A stretch of DNA of 64,000 bases from Deltaproteobacteria bacterium (GTDB lineage Bacteria > Desulfobacterota > Syntrophobacteria > Syntrophobacterales > Syntrophobacteraceae): positions 61,144 through 125,143 of the forward strand of contig JAJXYD010000004.1 of assembly GCA_021780695.1 (NCBI GenBank), in the 5' to 3' direction. The notes under the pieces were generated by a model. The model was not told the origin of the DNA. It made no database searches and saw nothing but the letters and a program-made list of their open reading frames with translations. Positions within the stretch are counted from its first letter, which is position 1; each line of letters opens with the position of its first letter. Below, piece by piece: positions 9,552 to 18,236 of this stretch. Made by a program: the position numbers and the translations under genes.

Positions 9552-10775
9552 TTACCAAAATTCTTTCCACCATCGCTTTATGGTTTCCCAAACGGGCCCC
9601 ACCTTGCTGCGGGAATCTCGCATCTGTACCCCGCCGCCGTGATCTTTTCCATAGAGCAAAAGTCCTGCCGCCGTCGAGTAAATGGGGTTTTTGACCACAT
9701 CGCCCAAACCGCCGAACCGGGAGGGAACCCCGATTCTTACCGGCAGGTCGAACACCATTTCAGCCAACTCGCGAATGCCGGGCAGCAGGGAAACGCCCCC
9801 GGTCAGAACCACCCCGGCGTGCAGAGATTCCATCAAACCCGACCTGAGCAGTTCCCATTGAATAATATCAAGTATTTCCTTTGCCCGCGCCTCGATGATC
9901 TGAGTCAGAATCGACTGCGCAAGCTGACGCGGCTTTTGGCCGCCCACCGATCCAACCTCTATTACTTCCTGCTGGTCTACCGTATCGATAAGGGCCGAGC
10001 CGTACTTTTTCTTTATCTTTTCGGCCTCATCCATCGCGCACCGCAGGCCAACCGAAATGTCATTTGTAATATGATTTCCCCCAAGACCTACCACGGTCGA
10101 ATAGCGAATCCCGCTATTTTGGAAAACCGCTATCTCGCTGGTTCCCCCGCCGATGTCTATGAGGGCCACGCCCAGTTGTTTTTCGTCATCATCAAGGACC
10201 GCGCCGCTTGAGGCCAGAGACTCGAGCACGACGTCCTGGACTTGCAGGCGCGCCCTTTCGCAGCATTTGACGATGTTTTGCACCGCGCTCGTTATTGCCG
10301 TTATGATGTGGACCTTTGCCTCCAGCCTCACTCCCGCCATTCCGATCGGATGATATATGCCGTCCTGATCGTCTACGATATATTGCTGGGGTAAAACATG
10401 AAGTATCTGCCGGTCGAAGGGAAGAGCGATGGTTTTAGCCGCATCGAGGACCCTCACCACATCCGAGGAGGTGACCTCGCGGCTCTTTATCGCAATGACC
10501 CCGTGGCTGTTGAGGCTTTGGACATGGGTGCCCGCAACACCGGCAAAGACCGAGGAGATCTCGCAGCCGGCCATGAGTTCGGCCTCTTCGACCGCTTTTT
10601 TTATCGAATTGACCGTCTGGTCGATATTTACGACAACCCCACCCCGCAGCCCCGCTGAAGGATAAGTCCCAACTCCCACGATATCAATTCCCTCACCGGT
10701 GACTTCTCCGACCACGGCGCAGACTTTGGTGGTTCCAAGATCCAAACCGACGATCAGTTCCTCTCTTTTCCCCAT
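9552..10775 (-). CDS. ftsA: Cell division protein FtsA
   Basis: Actin-like ATPase tethering FtsZ to the membrane. The N-terminus has the phosphate-binding motif GLDLGTTKVCAVVGE, the 1C subdomain follows, and IDIGGGTSEIAVF and VLTGGVSLLPGI are the phosphate-2 and adenosine motifs. The C-terminal segment ETIKRWWKEFW is an amphipathic membrane-targeting helix. I place the start at ATG 10775 because AAAGG lies 7 bp upstream; an upstream TTG at 10802 would add nine residues without a good ribosome site. 407 residues, usual length. Confidence 0.97.
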   Translation of the reverse strand: MGKREELIVGLDLGTTKVCAVVGEVTGEGIDIVGVGTYPSAGLRGGVVVNIDQTVNSIKKAVEEAELMAGCEISSVFAGVAGTHVQSLNSHGVIAIKSREVTSSDVVRVLDAAKTIALPFDRQILHVLPQQYIVDDQDGIYHPIGMAGVRLEAKVHIITAITSAVQNIVKCCERARLQVQDVVLESLASSGAVLDDDEKQLGVALIDIGGGTSEIAVFQNSGIRYSTVVGLGGNHITNDISVGLRCAMDEAEKIKKKYGSALIDTVDQQEVIEVGSVGGQKPRQLAQSILTQIIEARAKEILDIIQWELLRSGLMESLHAGVVLTGGVSLLPGIRELAEMVFDLPVRIGVPSRFGGLGDVVKNPIYSTAAGLLLYGKDHGGGVQMRDSRSKVGPVWETIKRWWKEFW

Positions 10776-10851
10776 GGGGATACCTTTCAAAAGAAGCCTC
10801 AAGCATTGAGCACAGAACTGCCGGCCACCTGCCTATACTTCCGTGATGTGA

Positions 10852-11712
10852 TCAACCCGGCCGTTTAGCCGTTTCCTCAACCGGTGCGGCAACAGGGAAC
10901 TGTCCTTCTAAATAGGCCCTGTCGGGATAATCGAGATCTATTCGCGTCACAAGATCGGTCCATCCCCGATCGTTGAGGGTACTTAACACGTTCTTTAACT
11001 TTGTGAGCTTCGAAGCGAAATCCTCTTTGCCAAAGTGTACCGGAATGGCCCTCTTTCCCAGGATAATCGTGAAACCGTCTCCGGCCCAGCGACATTCGTC
11101 AATGGCCGAAGTCGAAAGCCATTTGGAATCCTCAACGGCCGAAAGAAGTTCATTTATGTGCTGGAGGCTGTCTGCGCCAACCCGATCGCCCGTTTTGACA
11201 TCCGCGCCGCAAAGCCCGGTTATCAGAGGAAAGGGATTTTTTTGACCCGGATTGACTTTGGCGAAAATGAGCCCTTTTGAGTCCATAAGCATATTCTGCT
11301 CTCCGCAGCGCAAAACCGCAACAGGTCTACGCTCGACTATGGAAACCGCAATGCGCCCCCCGTAGTCAACCCTAACCGAAGCACTCTCAACCAGAGGAAG
11401 CTTTTCGAGGCGCTCCGCGACCCTTGGGGCACTGATGCCAAGGGTGGACTCGCCTCTAATAAGCCCCATCGCGTCCAGGACCTGGGTGCGGTCAAGCGCC
11501 TTTATCCCGGCTATATCGATTTGCTCGAGCTTGAACCAGTGAGCATCTAGGATTTCATAATAGAGCCGTGAAAGGCCGGCACCAAGAACGAGAATAAAGC
11601 AAAACCAGGCGAAAAAGACAAAAAAACCATTAAAATGGTGGAACCTGCCTTTAAAGCGATCCCTCAGGCTTTCCTGATACCTGTTTCTCTTCAGTTTCCT
11701 GGATTTTAGCAT
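10852..11712 (-). CDS. ftsQ: Cell division protein FtsQ
   Basis: Bitopic divisome protein of 286 residues. It has a basic cytoplasmic N-terminus, one transmembrane helix (about 31-50, FFVFFAWFCFILVLGAGLS), a POTRA domain (about 60-135, with KLPLVESASVRVDYGGRI) and the FtsQ beta domain. It links FtsL/FtsB to early ring proteins. The start overlaps the murB stop by 7 bp. The start region has no strong Shine-Dalgarno sequence of its own, consistent with translational coupling. Confidence 0.93.
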   Translation of the reverse strand: MLKSRKLKRNRYQESLRDRFKGRFHHFNGFFVFFAWFCFILVLGAGLSRLYYEILDAHWFKLEQIDIAGIKALDRTQVLDAMGLIRGESTLGISAPRVAERLEKLPLVESASVRVDYGGRIAVSIVERRPVAVLRCGEQNMLMDSKGLIFAKVNPGQKNPFPLITGLCGADVKTGDRVGADSLQHINELLSAVEDSKWLSTSAIDECRWAGDGFTIILGKRAIPVHFGKEDFASKLTKLKNVLSTLNDRGWTDLVTRIDLDYPDRAYLEGQFPVAAPVEETAKRPG

Positions 11713-12659
11713 AGGGCCGGACTTCTATACAATTGTCCAAGTATACGAATTTCTCGCTCTAAACGCACGCCAAAAGTTCCGTAAACTTCATTTTCTGCTT
11801 TCTCCACCAACTCGATGATATCCCTGGCAGTTGCCTTGCCTCGGTTAACAATCCAGTTGGCGTGCTTTTCAGAAATCTGGGCATCTCCTATCCGATAGCC
11901 TTTAAGACCTGCCTTTTCAACGAGCGCCCCGGCGAATTGCCCCTCAGGGTTTTTGAAAACCGAACCGGCGCAAGGATAGCGCAGGGGCTGAGTCCGCCTT
12001 CGTTTTTCCAGGATAGTTTCAATGCGCTCCTTGAGAAGCTCCGGCGCGCAGCTCTCCAGTTCAAACCCGGCGCCAAGGATTACGCAGTTTTGCGGAAGCG
12101 GCATCGTGCGGTAGCCGGGGCGGAGATCCCGGCGCAAAATCATGCCCTTATCGCCCCTGGCGTCAAGCACCTCGATGTAGGCGAGATGATCGGAAATAGA
12201 GCCCCACGCGGTCGAAGCGTTCATAAAGAGCGCCCCGCCCACGGTTGCAGGCACCCCGGCAAGGCATTCAATCCCTTGGAGGCCTTTGGGAACACAATAG
12301 CTCAAAAGCTCCCGCAGAGTCGTTCCCGCACCGGCGAAAACGGCGCAACGCCCTGAATCGTTTCTGCCTGTGGCGGCCAGGTCCTTGCAAGCCAGATGGA
12401 GCTGAACAACCACAACGTTCCAGGGCTCGTCGGGGGCTAAAACGTTACTGCCCTCTCCGAGTATGAGGAAGGGAAGCTCCCATTGCCTGAGGGTGCCCAG
12501 AAGTCCGAAAAGGGCCTCCTGACTTCGCGGTCTGGCAAGACAGCGCACCGGCCCTCCGACCCGGAAGGTAGTATGCCGGGCCAGGGGCTCGTCTTTTCGC
12601 AGTTCGACATCCGCAAGGGCTTCAAGAGCGCTAAGCTTCTCGTGCATCACTTTTCCCAT
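11706..12659 (-). CDS. murB: UDP-N-acetylenolpyruvoylglucosamine reductase MurB
   Basis: FAD-dependent reductase making UDP-MurNAc, the second committed step of murein precursor synthesis. It has the FAD-binding HTTFRVGGPV and LGEGSNVLAPDE, GVPATVGGALFMNAS, and the catalytic-serine motif CAGSVFKNP. At 317 residues it fits the shorter MurB class. Two starts are possible: ATG 12659, or ATG 12647 (MHEKLSALE), which has GGGA at better spacing. It follows murC by about 60 bp. No ddl gene occurs between murB and ftsQ. Confidence 0.96.
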   Translation of the reverse strand: MGKVMHEKLSALEALADVELRKDEPLARHTTFRVGGPVRCLARPRSQEALFGLLGTLRQWELPFLILGEGSNVLAPDEPWNVVVVQLHLACKDLAATGRNDSGRCAVFAGAGTTLRELLSYCVPKGLQGIECLAGVPATVGGALFMNASTAWGSISDHLAYIEVLDARGDKGMILRRDLRPGYRTMPLPQNCVILGAGFELESCAPELLKERIETILEKRRRTQPLRYPCAGSVFKNPEGQFAGALVEKAGLKGYRIGDAQISEKHANWIVNRGKATARDIIELVEKAENEVYGTFGVRLEREIRILGQLYRSPALC

Positions 12660-12719
12660 GCCTGGTATCGATCAGGCCGTCCACAGGGCGTCATTATCAC
12701 ATGCGCCGGTACGAATTTA

Positions 12720-14102
12720 TCACCCCGCCTGCCCGAGGCTTTCGAGAAGAGATTCGCCAACCTGTAAAATATTTCCCGCCCCAAGAGTCATGACCACATC
12801 TCCGGGCCTTACCATTTCCTGTAACTTTTCGCTCATCTCCGCAAGAGTCGGGCAAAAATGGAGCTGGTGGTGCCCGTGATCGGCTATTTTATCGGCAAGC
12901 CTGCGGCCCGTTATGCCAGGTATCGGCTTTTCACCGGCCGCATAGATTTCGGAGATCAGCAGTACGTCGCAGTCGTAAAAACACCTGGCGAACTGTTCGA
13001 GCAAAGCCTGGGTGCGGCTGTATCGGTGCGGCTGGAAGGCTATTATACGGCGCCTGTCTGGATAGCAACCCGCCAAAGCTTCCAGAACCGCCCTTATTTC
13101 AGTAGGGTGGTGGCCGTAGTCGTCCAGGACCAGAACGCCCCCGGCTTCCCCTTTTATCTGGAACCTGCGCTGCACGCCCGTCATATCGCGCAGACCCGCC
13201 TGGACCGCGGGCCAGGGAATCTCGAGTTCATGGGCCACCGCTACCGAGGCCAGAGCGTTTAACACGTTGTGGCGGCCCGGAATTTGAATTTCCATCTCTC
13301 CCAGTTCCCGCGAGTCATGAAAAACCCTGAAGGTGGTGCACAGTCCGCGGGTTTGCAACTGCCGTGCCTGGAAATCGGCCTGAGAGGAAAATCCGTAGGT
13401 CGCAAATCTTTTCTCGACCCGGGGTAAAATCGCCTGGATGTTTTCGTCTTCCAGACACAAAATGGCCTGCCCGTAAAAGGGGACTTTATTCATGAACTGT
13501 AGGAAAGTATCCCGTATGTGGTCGATGTCGCGGTAGAAGTCGAGGTGCTCCAGGTCTATGTTGGTCACAACCGCTATTGTCGGGGGCAGCAGAAGAAACG
13601 TGCCGTCGCTCTCATCGGCTTCGGCCACCATAAACTCCCCGCTTCCCAGTTTGGCGTTGGTGCCCCAGGCGTTTAACTTTCCTCCGATAACAACCGTGGG
13701 GTCGAGGCCGCCGCGGGCAAACACCGTTGAGACCATCGAGGTTGTCGTAGTCTTGCCGTGGGCTCCGGCGACAAGCACCGCATACTTAAGGCGCATCAAC
13801 TCGGCCAGCATCTCGGCTCGGCGTATAACCGGAACCTTGGGCAACCTTCGGGCCGCCTGGAGTTCGGGATTTTCTTCGGAAATGGCCGATGAGGCCACCA
13901 CGACATCCGCGCCCGCCAGATTGGCCGCATCATGGCCCGAGTAGACGACCGCGCCCAGGACTGCGAGCCTTTTGGTCAATTCGGATTCCTTCTGGTCCGA
14001 ACCGCTCACCTTGTAGCCGAGGTTAACGAGCAACTCGGCTATCCCGCTCATCCCAATGCCGCCGATACCAATGAAATGTATGTGCTGATAACGTTTAAAC
14101 AT
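12720..14102 (-). CDS. murC: UDP-N-acetylmuramate--L-alanine ligase MurC
   Basis: ATP-dependent ligase adding L-Ala to UDP-MurNAc in the cytoplasm. Three Mur-ligase domains are visible: the N-terminal Rossmann-like HFIGIGGIGMSGIAELL, the ATPase loop AGAHGKTTTTSMV, EADESDGTFL, and the C-terminal DDYGHHPTEI and FQPHRYSRT. 460 residues, usual length. It begins 35 bp after ftsW, so the space that normally holds murG is empty. Confidence 0.97.
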   Translation of the reverse strand: MFKRYQHIHFIGIGGIGMSGIAELLVNLGYKVSGSDQKESELTKRLAVLGAVVYSGHDAANLAGADVVVASSAISEENPELQAARRLPKVPVIRRAEMLAELMRLKYAVLVAGAHGKTTTTSMVSTVFARGGLDPTVVIGGKLNAWGTNAKLGSGEFMVAEADESDGTFLLLPPTIAVVTNIDLEHLDFYRDIDHIRDTFLQFMNKVPFYGQAILCLEDENIQAILPRVEKRFATYGFSSQADFQARQLQTRGLCTTFRVFHDSRELGEMEIQIPGRHNVLNALASVAVAHELEIPWPAVQAGLRDMTGVQRRFQIKGEAGGVLVLDDYGHHPTEIRAVLEALAGCYPDRRRIIAFQPHRYSRTQALLEQFARCFYDCDVLLISEIYAAGEKPIPGITGRRLADKIADHGHHQLHFCPTLAEMSEKLQEMVRPGDVVMTLGAGNILQVGESLLESLGQAG

Positions 14103-14137
14103 GATTAATTCGTTCCAAATTTCATTTTTAAAAACCT

Positions 14138-15319
14138 CTAATCCAAACTGTCCGCTCGCTTTTCACAGCTGCCCGCAATGCTTAACAGCATCCCGGCGGC
14201 AATGCAACTGGCAACAAAGGCGCTGCCTCCATAAGAAATGAAGGGCAGGGCCGTTCCTTTGGTGGGAACCAGGCCAAGCACGACCCCCATGTTGAGCAAA
14301 GCTTCGAGCGAGATAAGCATAGTGAGACCCATGGCGAGCGTGCTTCCGAAATAATCCGGGGCATCTCTTGAAATACCAAGACCTGTCATGAACACAAAAA
14401 AGAACAGCACACAGGTGAGCAGGATTCCGATAAAGCCCAATTCTTCCCCGACCACGGCCAGAATGAAATCCGTGTAGGACTCGGGCAGATAGAGAAGCTT
14501 TTCCTGTCCGGCGCCAAGCCCCCTGCCTAAAAAGCCCCCAGAGCCAACCGCAATCCAGCCCTGGATGAGCTGGTAGCCCGAATAGAGCGGATCGATCCAG
14601 GGGTTTAAAAAGGCCTCCCAGCGTTTGAGACGGTATGGGACGCAGAACACCATCCTGTAGAATGCGAAGGCCCCAAAAGGGGCCATAAGGAAAAAACAGC
14701 GGAACGGCACCCCGGTAACGGCCATCATGATGACCATAAGAAGAACGAACATGAAGACGCTGCCGAAGTCGGGCTCCTTGAGCAAAAGAACGGAGAACAC
14801 GCCGCAGAGGATCAGATAGGGCCAGAAGCTCACTCGGGGCTGCTTTATGCGGTCCTGCTTTCGCACAAGGGCCGAACTGAGGAAGAGAACCCACACGACC
14901 TTGGCATACTCGGCGGGTTGTATATGCAGTGGGCCGACCCGCAACCAGCGCCGCGCATTGTTGAATTTTACGCCGATTCCGGGCACCAGGACCAGGATGA
15001 GCATAATGAGTATGCCCAGCATAAGCGGACCCGAATATTTTTTAAAAGATCGGTAGGGGATGCGGCTCACAACGATCATGGCGGTTAATCCGATCCCTAT
15101 GCATAGAAGCTGGCGCTTTAAGTAGTAGCTGGGATCGGAAAACTTCTTTAGCGCGGGGATAGAACTTGCGCTATAGACCATGATTAAACCGAAAGCTATG
15201 AGCAGGCAGACCTCAACCCACAGTTGAACCCGCAAAGGAAGAGGCTTCCAGTGATGGCGCAGTCTTTCCCTGGAGTTTTCCACTCCAGCCGCGGGTGCAT
15301 CGGAGGCTGTTCTAAACAA
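14138..15319 (-). CDS. ftsW: Lipid II polymerase / division protein FtsW (SEDS family)
   Basis: SEDS-family septal peptidoglycan glycosyltransferase working with FtsI. About ten transmembrane helices are visible, with family motifs YSASS near the first helix, PAEYAKV, LLLKEPDFGS (carrying the conserved Asp), GYQLIQGWIAVGSGG and FISYGGSAF near the C-terminus. The start is TTG at 15319, with GAGGG about 6 bp upstream; an in-frame GTG four codons earlier lacks a good site. 393 residues. It follows murD by 24 bp. Confidence 0.96.
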   Translation of the reverse strand: MFRTASDAPAAGVENSRERLRHHWKPLPLRVQLWVEVCLLIAFGLIMVYSASSIPALKKFSDPSYYLKRQLLCIGIGLTAMIVVSRIPYRSFKKYSGPLMLGILIMLILVLVPGIGVKFNNARRWLRVGPLHIQPAEYAKVVWVLFLSSALVRKQDRIKQPRVSFWPYLILCGVFSVLLLKEPDFGSVFMFVLLMVIMMAVTGVPFRCFFLMAPFGAFAFYRMVFCVPYRLKRWEAFLNPWIDPLYSGYQLIQGWIAVGSGGFLGRGLGAGQEKLLYLPESYTDFILAVVGEELGFIGILLTCVLFFFVFMTGLGISRDAPDYFGSTLAMGLTMLISLEALLNMGVVLGLVPTKGTALPFISYGGSAFVASCIAAGMLLSIAGSCEKRADSLD

Positions 15320-15343
15320 TTGGTTCCCTCACTTTGGATCGGC

Positions 15344-16699
15344 TCAAAAATCTCGCAACTCAGAGACCAGCTTCTTGAAATGGTCGCCCCTTTGAGCGTA
15401 GCCCGCATACTGATCGAAAGAGGCGCAGGCCGGGGACAGTAAAATAACGTCACCGGGCGCGGCGCGCCGCACCGCCTCGCCAAAAGCAGCCGGAAGATCC
15501 TTATAGAGCCCCGCATCGACCGTTTGGCGCAAACAATCATAAATTTTTGGTCCGGCCTCGCCGAAGGCAAAAACCCCTTTGCCCCGGGCGGCAAGAGGGG
15601 CTAGCAGAGGCTGGTAGGCGCCGAGTTTATCCCGACCGCCCAGCAGCAGCAGCACGGGTCGCTCGAAGCCTTCCAAAGCTTTTACCACGGCGCCGACGTT
15701 GGTTGCCTTGGAATCGTCGTAGAAATCTATGCCCTTCCAATTACCCACCCATTGAACCCGGTGGGCAAAGCCTTCAAAGGAGTCGACCGCGGCCTGGATG
15801 TCCCGGGGGCCGATTCCCATGCACATCGCGGCAAGGCAGGCGGCCATCGTGTTCTCCAGGTTGTGGGTCCCGTGGAGCCCGGTCTTTTCAAGGCTGATCT
15901 GCATGCCGGCCTTCCCGGGGACATCGAGTTTCAAAAGAGTGCCGCAAACCCTTACGTTGGCAGTGGCGCCGGCGCTGTTAAAGCAGAGCAGTCTCCCGCG
16001 AATTTGTTCCGCGCGTCTTTGGCAGATAGGGTCCGCACCGTTTATGACCGCGAAATCGTCTTTATTTTGCCTGCTAAACAGGGAAAACTTGGAATCGGCA
16101 TAGGCTTCAAAGCTTGCGTACCGGTCCAGATGATCTTCGGTTACATTGAGCAACACCCCAACGTCCGGGCGGAAGGTGGAAGCGGTATCGAGCTGAAAGC
16201 TGCTCACTTCGAGCACCAGGGCGTCGGCGGCTTGCGCGCCAAGAAGCCACCGGCTAAGAGGGGTTCCAATGTTGCCGCCCACAAAAGCCCGCCTTCCCGC
16301 CTGTTTAAAAATTTCACCGATCAATCCGGTAGTCGTCGTTTTTCCATTTGTCCCGGTTACCGCGACCGTGGGCAGGCTAACCTGACGCCATGCCCACTCG
16401 AGTTCGCCGATTATCTCTATCCCGCAACTTCTTGCCCGGACAAGCGGCTCTATGTCCAGGGGAATGCCCGGACTAACAATTATTCTGTCGGCCGAAAGGA
16501 AATCCTCCAGCCTGTGCCCGCCAAGGCGCAAGAGCGCTCCCGCCCCGGCAATACCGTCTAGCGCACCGCCAAATTGGGAAAGGTCGCGCAGATCCGTTGC
16601 CACGACTTCAGCCCCACGGCTTAAAAGCAGCTCACAGACCGCGCGGCCAGAAACCCCAAGGCCGACGACCACTGTTTTCTTTTGCCCCTTTTGGCTCAA
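15344..16699 (-). CDS. murD: UDP-N-acetylmuramoylalanine--D-glutamate ligase MurD
   Basis: Adds D-Glu to UDP-MurNAc-L-Ala. The N-terminal VVVGLGVSGRAVCELLL Rossmann motif, ATPase loop VTGTNGKTTTTGLI, NVTEDHLDRYASFEAY and C-terminal DDSKATN and LLLGGRDKLGAY are typical. 451 residues. It is separated from murF by 100 bp, exactly where mraY is normally found; this spacer shows no remnant of a membrane protein. Confidence 0.96.
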   Translation of the reverse strand: MSQKGQKKTVVVGLGVSGRAVCELLLSRGAEVVATDLRDLSQFGGALDGIAGAGALLRLGGHRLEDFLSADRIIVSPGIPLDIEPLVRARSCGIEIIGELEWAWRQVSLPTVAVTGTNGKTTTTGLIGEIFKQAGRRAFVGGNIGTPLSRWLLGAQAADALVLEVSSFQLDTASTFRPDVGVLLNVTEDHLDRYASFEAYADSKFSLFSRQNKDDFAVINGADPICQRRAEQIRGRLLCFNSAGATANVRVCGTLLKLDVPGKAGMQISLEKTGLHGTHNLENTMAACLAAMCMGIGPRDIQAAVDSFEGFAHRVQWVGNWKGIDFYDDSKATNVGAVVKALEGFERPVLLLLGGRDKLGAYQPLLAPLAARGKGVFAFGEAGPKIYDCLRQTVDAGLYKDLPAAFGEAVRRAAPGDVILLSPACASFDQYAGYAQRGDHFKKLVSELRDF

Positions 16700-16799
16700 A
16701 CATCACCTCGGTGCATAGAGATCAGCAAATCGTGACTGTTAACGCCTTGCCCGGCCGATCTCATCTCACTATCCCGTAGAACCCCGGAATCCCGAGCGT

Positions 16800-18236
16800 T
16801 CAATTCTTCACGCCCCTGTGATCGGCTATTTTTTCGACCACCTTTTCCATGGCCGTAAGGCGCGAGCCTTTGACCAGAATCCACCCACCCGCGGGGACAA
16901 ACCGGTTGAGGAAATCGGCCGCCTGCAAATGATCGGGAGCATGAAAGCAAACCGATTCATCCAGCCCCGCAGCCTGCGCGCCCTCTAGAAACTGCGGCCC
17001 CATTTCCCCCATGGCTGCCAGGCAGACGGGTTTTGCCGCCCCGAATGCTTTTCCCACCTCGAAATGGAGATCAGCGCTTTGCGGACCCAACTCACGCATC
17101 TCTCCCAGAGCGGCTGCGAAGGGACTGCTTAAACGAGCGCAAAGGACAGCTTCCAGAGCCGCGAGCATCGAGCCCGGATTGGCATTATAGGTATCGTCGA
17201 CCAGCACTGAGCCGTCGGCAAGTTTTACGCAACGCATCCTCTGGGCTACCGGAGCACAGCCGGCAAGACCCGCGCTTACATCCTCGGGGGCTGCTCCGGC
17301 GCAAAGGGCCGCGGCCGTCGCGGCCAAAGCGTTACGAGCGTAGTGGGCTCCCATGATCGCAAGACTGACAGGTATTTCCATACCCCCGGCTTTTATCCTA
17401 AACGCGGTTTGGCCCTCTCGGATCACGATTTTCGAACAAATCGAGACATCCGCGGCTGCATTTACGCTCGAAAAGGTAATTTTTCGAGCCTTTATTTTTT
17501 CAGCGAATCGGCAAATTACCGGATCGTCAAGATTTACCACCGCGGTCCCCTCGGCTCCAAGCCGCTCCCAGAGCTTTCCCTTTTCCTCCATGATGCGCTC
17601 AAGGGACTCCAAACCTTCGAGGTGCGCCGAATGAATGTTGGTGATGACCCCGACAGTGGGAGCGCCTATTTCAGCCAGTCGTTCCATTTCCCCAGGAAGG
17701 TTTATCCCCATCTCCACCACCGCCGCTCCATGCTGAGCGTTTAACCCCAGCAGTGTCAGGGGAAGGCCTATCAGGTTATTGAAATTGCCTGTGTTTTTCA
17801 GCACTTTCCGGGTTCGGCTCAAAATTGCCGCCGTCATCTCCTTTGTGCTCGTCTTGCCGTTGCTGCCCGATACCGCGACAACCGGAATATCGTATCGCAA
17901 CCGGCGACGGCGGGCAATTTCGCCAAGAGCAAAAAGAGTGTCGGCTACCCTTACGACAGCGGCTGAAGAGCCGGCCGGAAGGTCTACCTCTTCGGATACA
18001 ATGACCGCGCCCGCCCCTTTTTTTACAGCCTCGGAGACGAAGGCATGGCCGTTGTGGTTTTCACCGAGAAGAGCGATGAAGCAGTCTCCCGGTTTGATGT
18101 GGCGGGTATCTGTGCAAATCGCCCCAACAACGGCCCCCGAGTCCGCGCAAACCACTCTGCCGCCCGCATCTCCGGCCAGGGTTTCAAGGGTCCCCACCGC
18201 CTGAGCTTCTTTGCCTGTTGCCCTGTCAGCCCCCAA
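16800..18236 (-). CDS. murF: UDP-MurNAc-tripeptide--D-Ala-D-Ala ligase MurF
   Basis: Adds D-Ala-D-Ala to complete the UDP-MurNAc-pentapeptide. It has ICTDTRHIKPGDCFIALLGE in domain 1, the ATP loop VSGSNGKTSTKEM, NIHSAHLEGLES and the C-terminal DDTYNANPGSM. The longest frame begins with TTG at 18236, overlapping murE by 11 bp. A GTG at 18194 (VGTLETLAGDAGGRV) would match the usual MurF N-terminus better, so the first 14 residues are uncertain. 464-478 residues. Confidence 0.95.
   Translation of the reverse strand: MGADRATGKEAQAVGTLETLAGDAGGRVVCADSGAVVGAICTDTRHIKPGDCFIALLGENHNGHAFVSEAVKKGAGAVIVSEEVDLPAGSSAAVVRVADTLFALGEIARRRRLRYDIPVVAVSGSNGKTSTKEMTAAILSRTRKVLKNTGNFNNLIGLPLTLLGLNAQHGAAVVEMGINLPGEMERLAEIGAPTVGVITNIHSAHLEGLESLERIMEEKGKLWERLGAEGTAVVNLDDPVICRFAEKIKARKITFSSVNAAADVSICSKIVIREGQTAFRIKAGGMEIPVSLAIMGAHYARNALAATAAALCAGAAPEDVSAGLAGCAPVAQRMRCVKLADGSVLVDDTYNANPGSMLAALEAVLCARLSSPFAAALGEMRELGPQSADLHFEVGKAFGAAKPVCLAAMGEMGPQFLEGAQAAGLDESVCFHAPDHLQAADFLNRFVPAGGWILVKGSRLTAMEKVVEKIADHRGVKN

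Noticed and set aside
15752..16561. 269-codon plus-strand frame opposite murD
   Set aside because: Antisense to a clear murD; no family resemblance and typical of GC-rich shadow frames.
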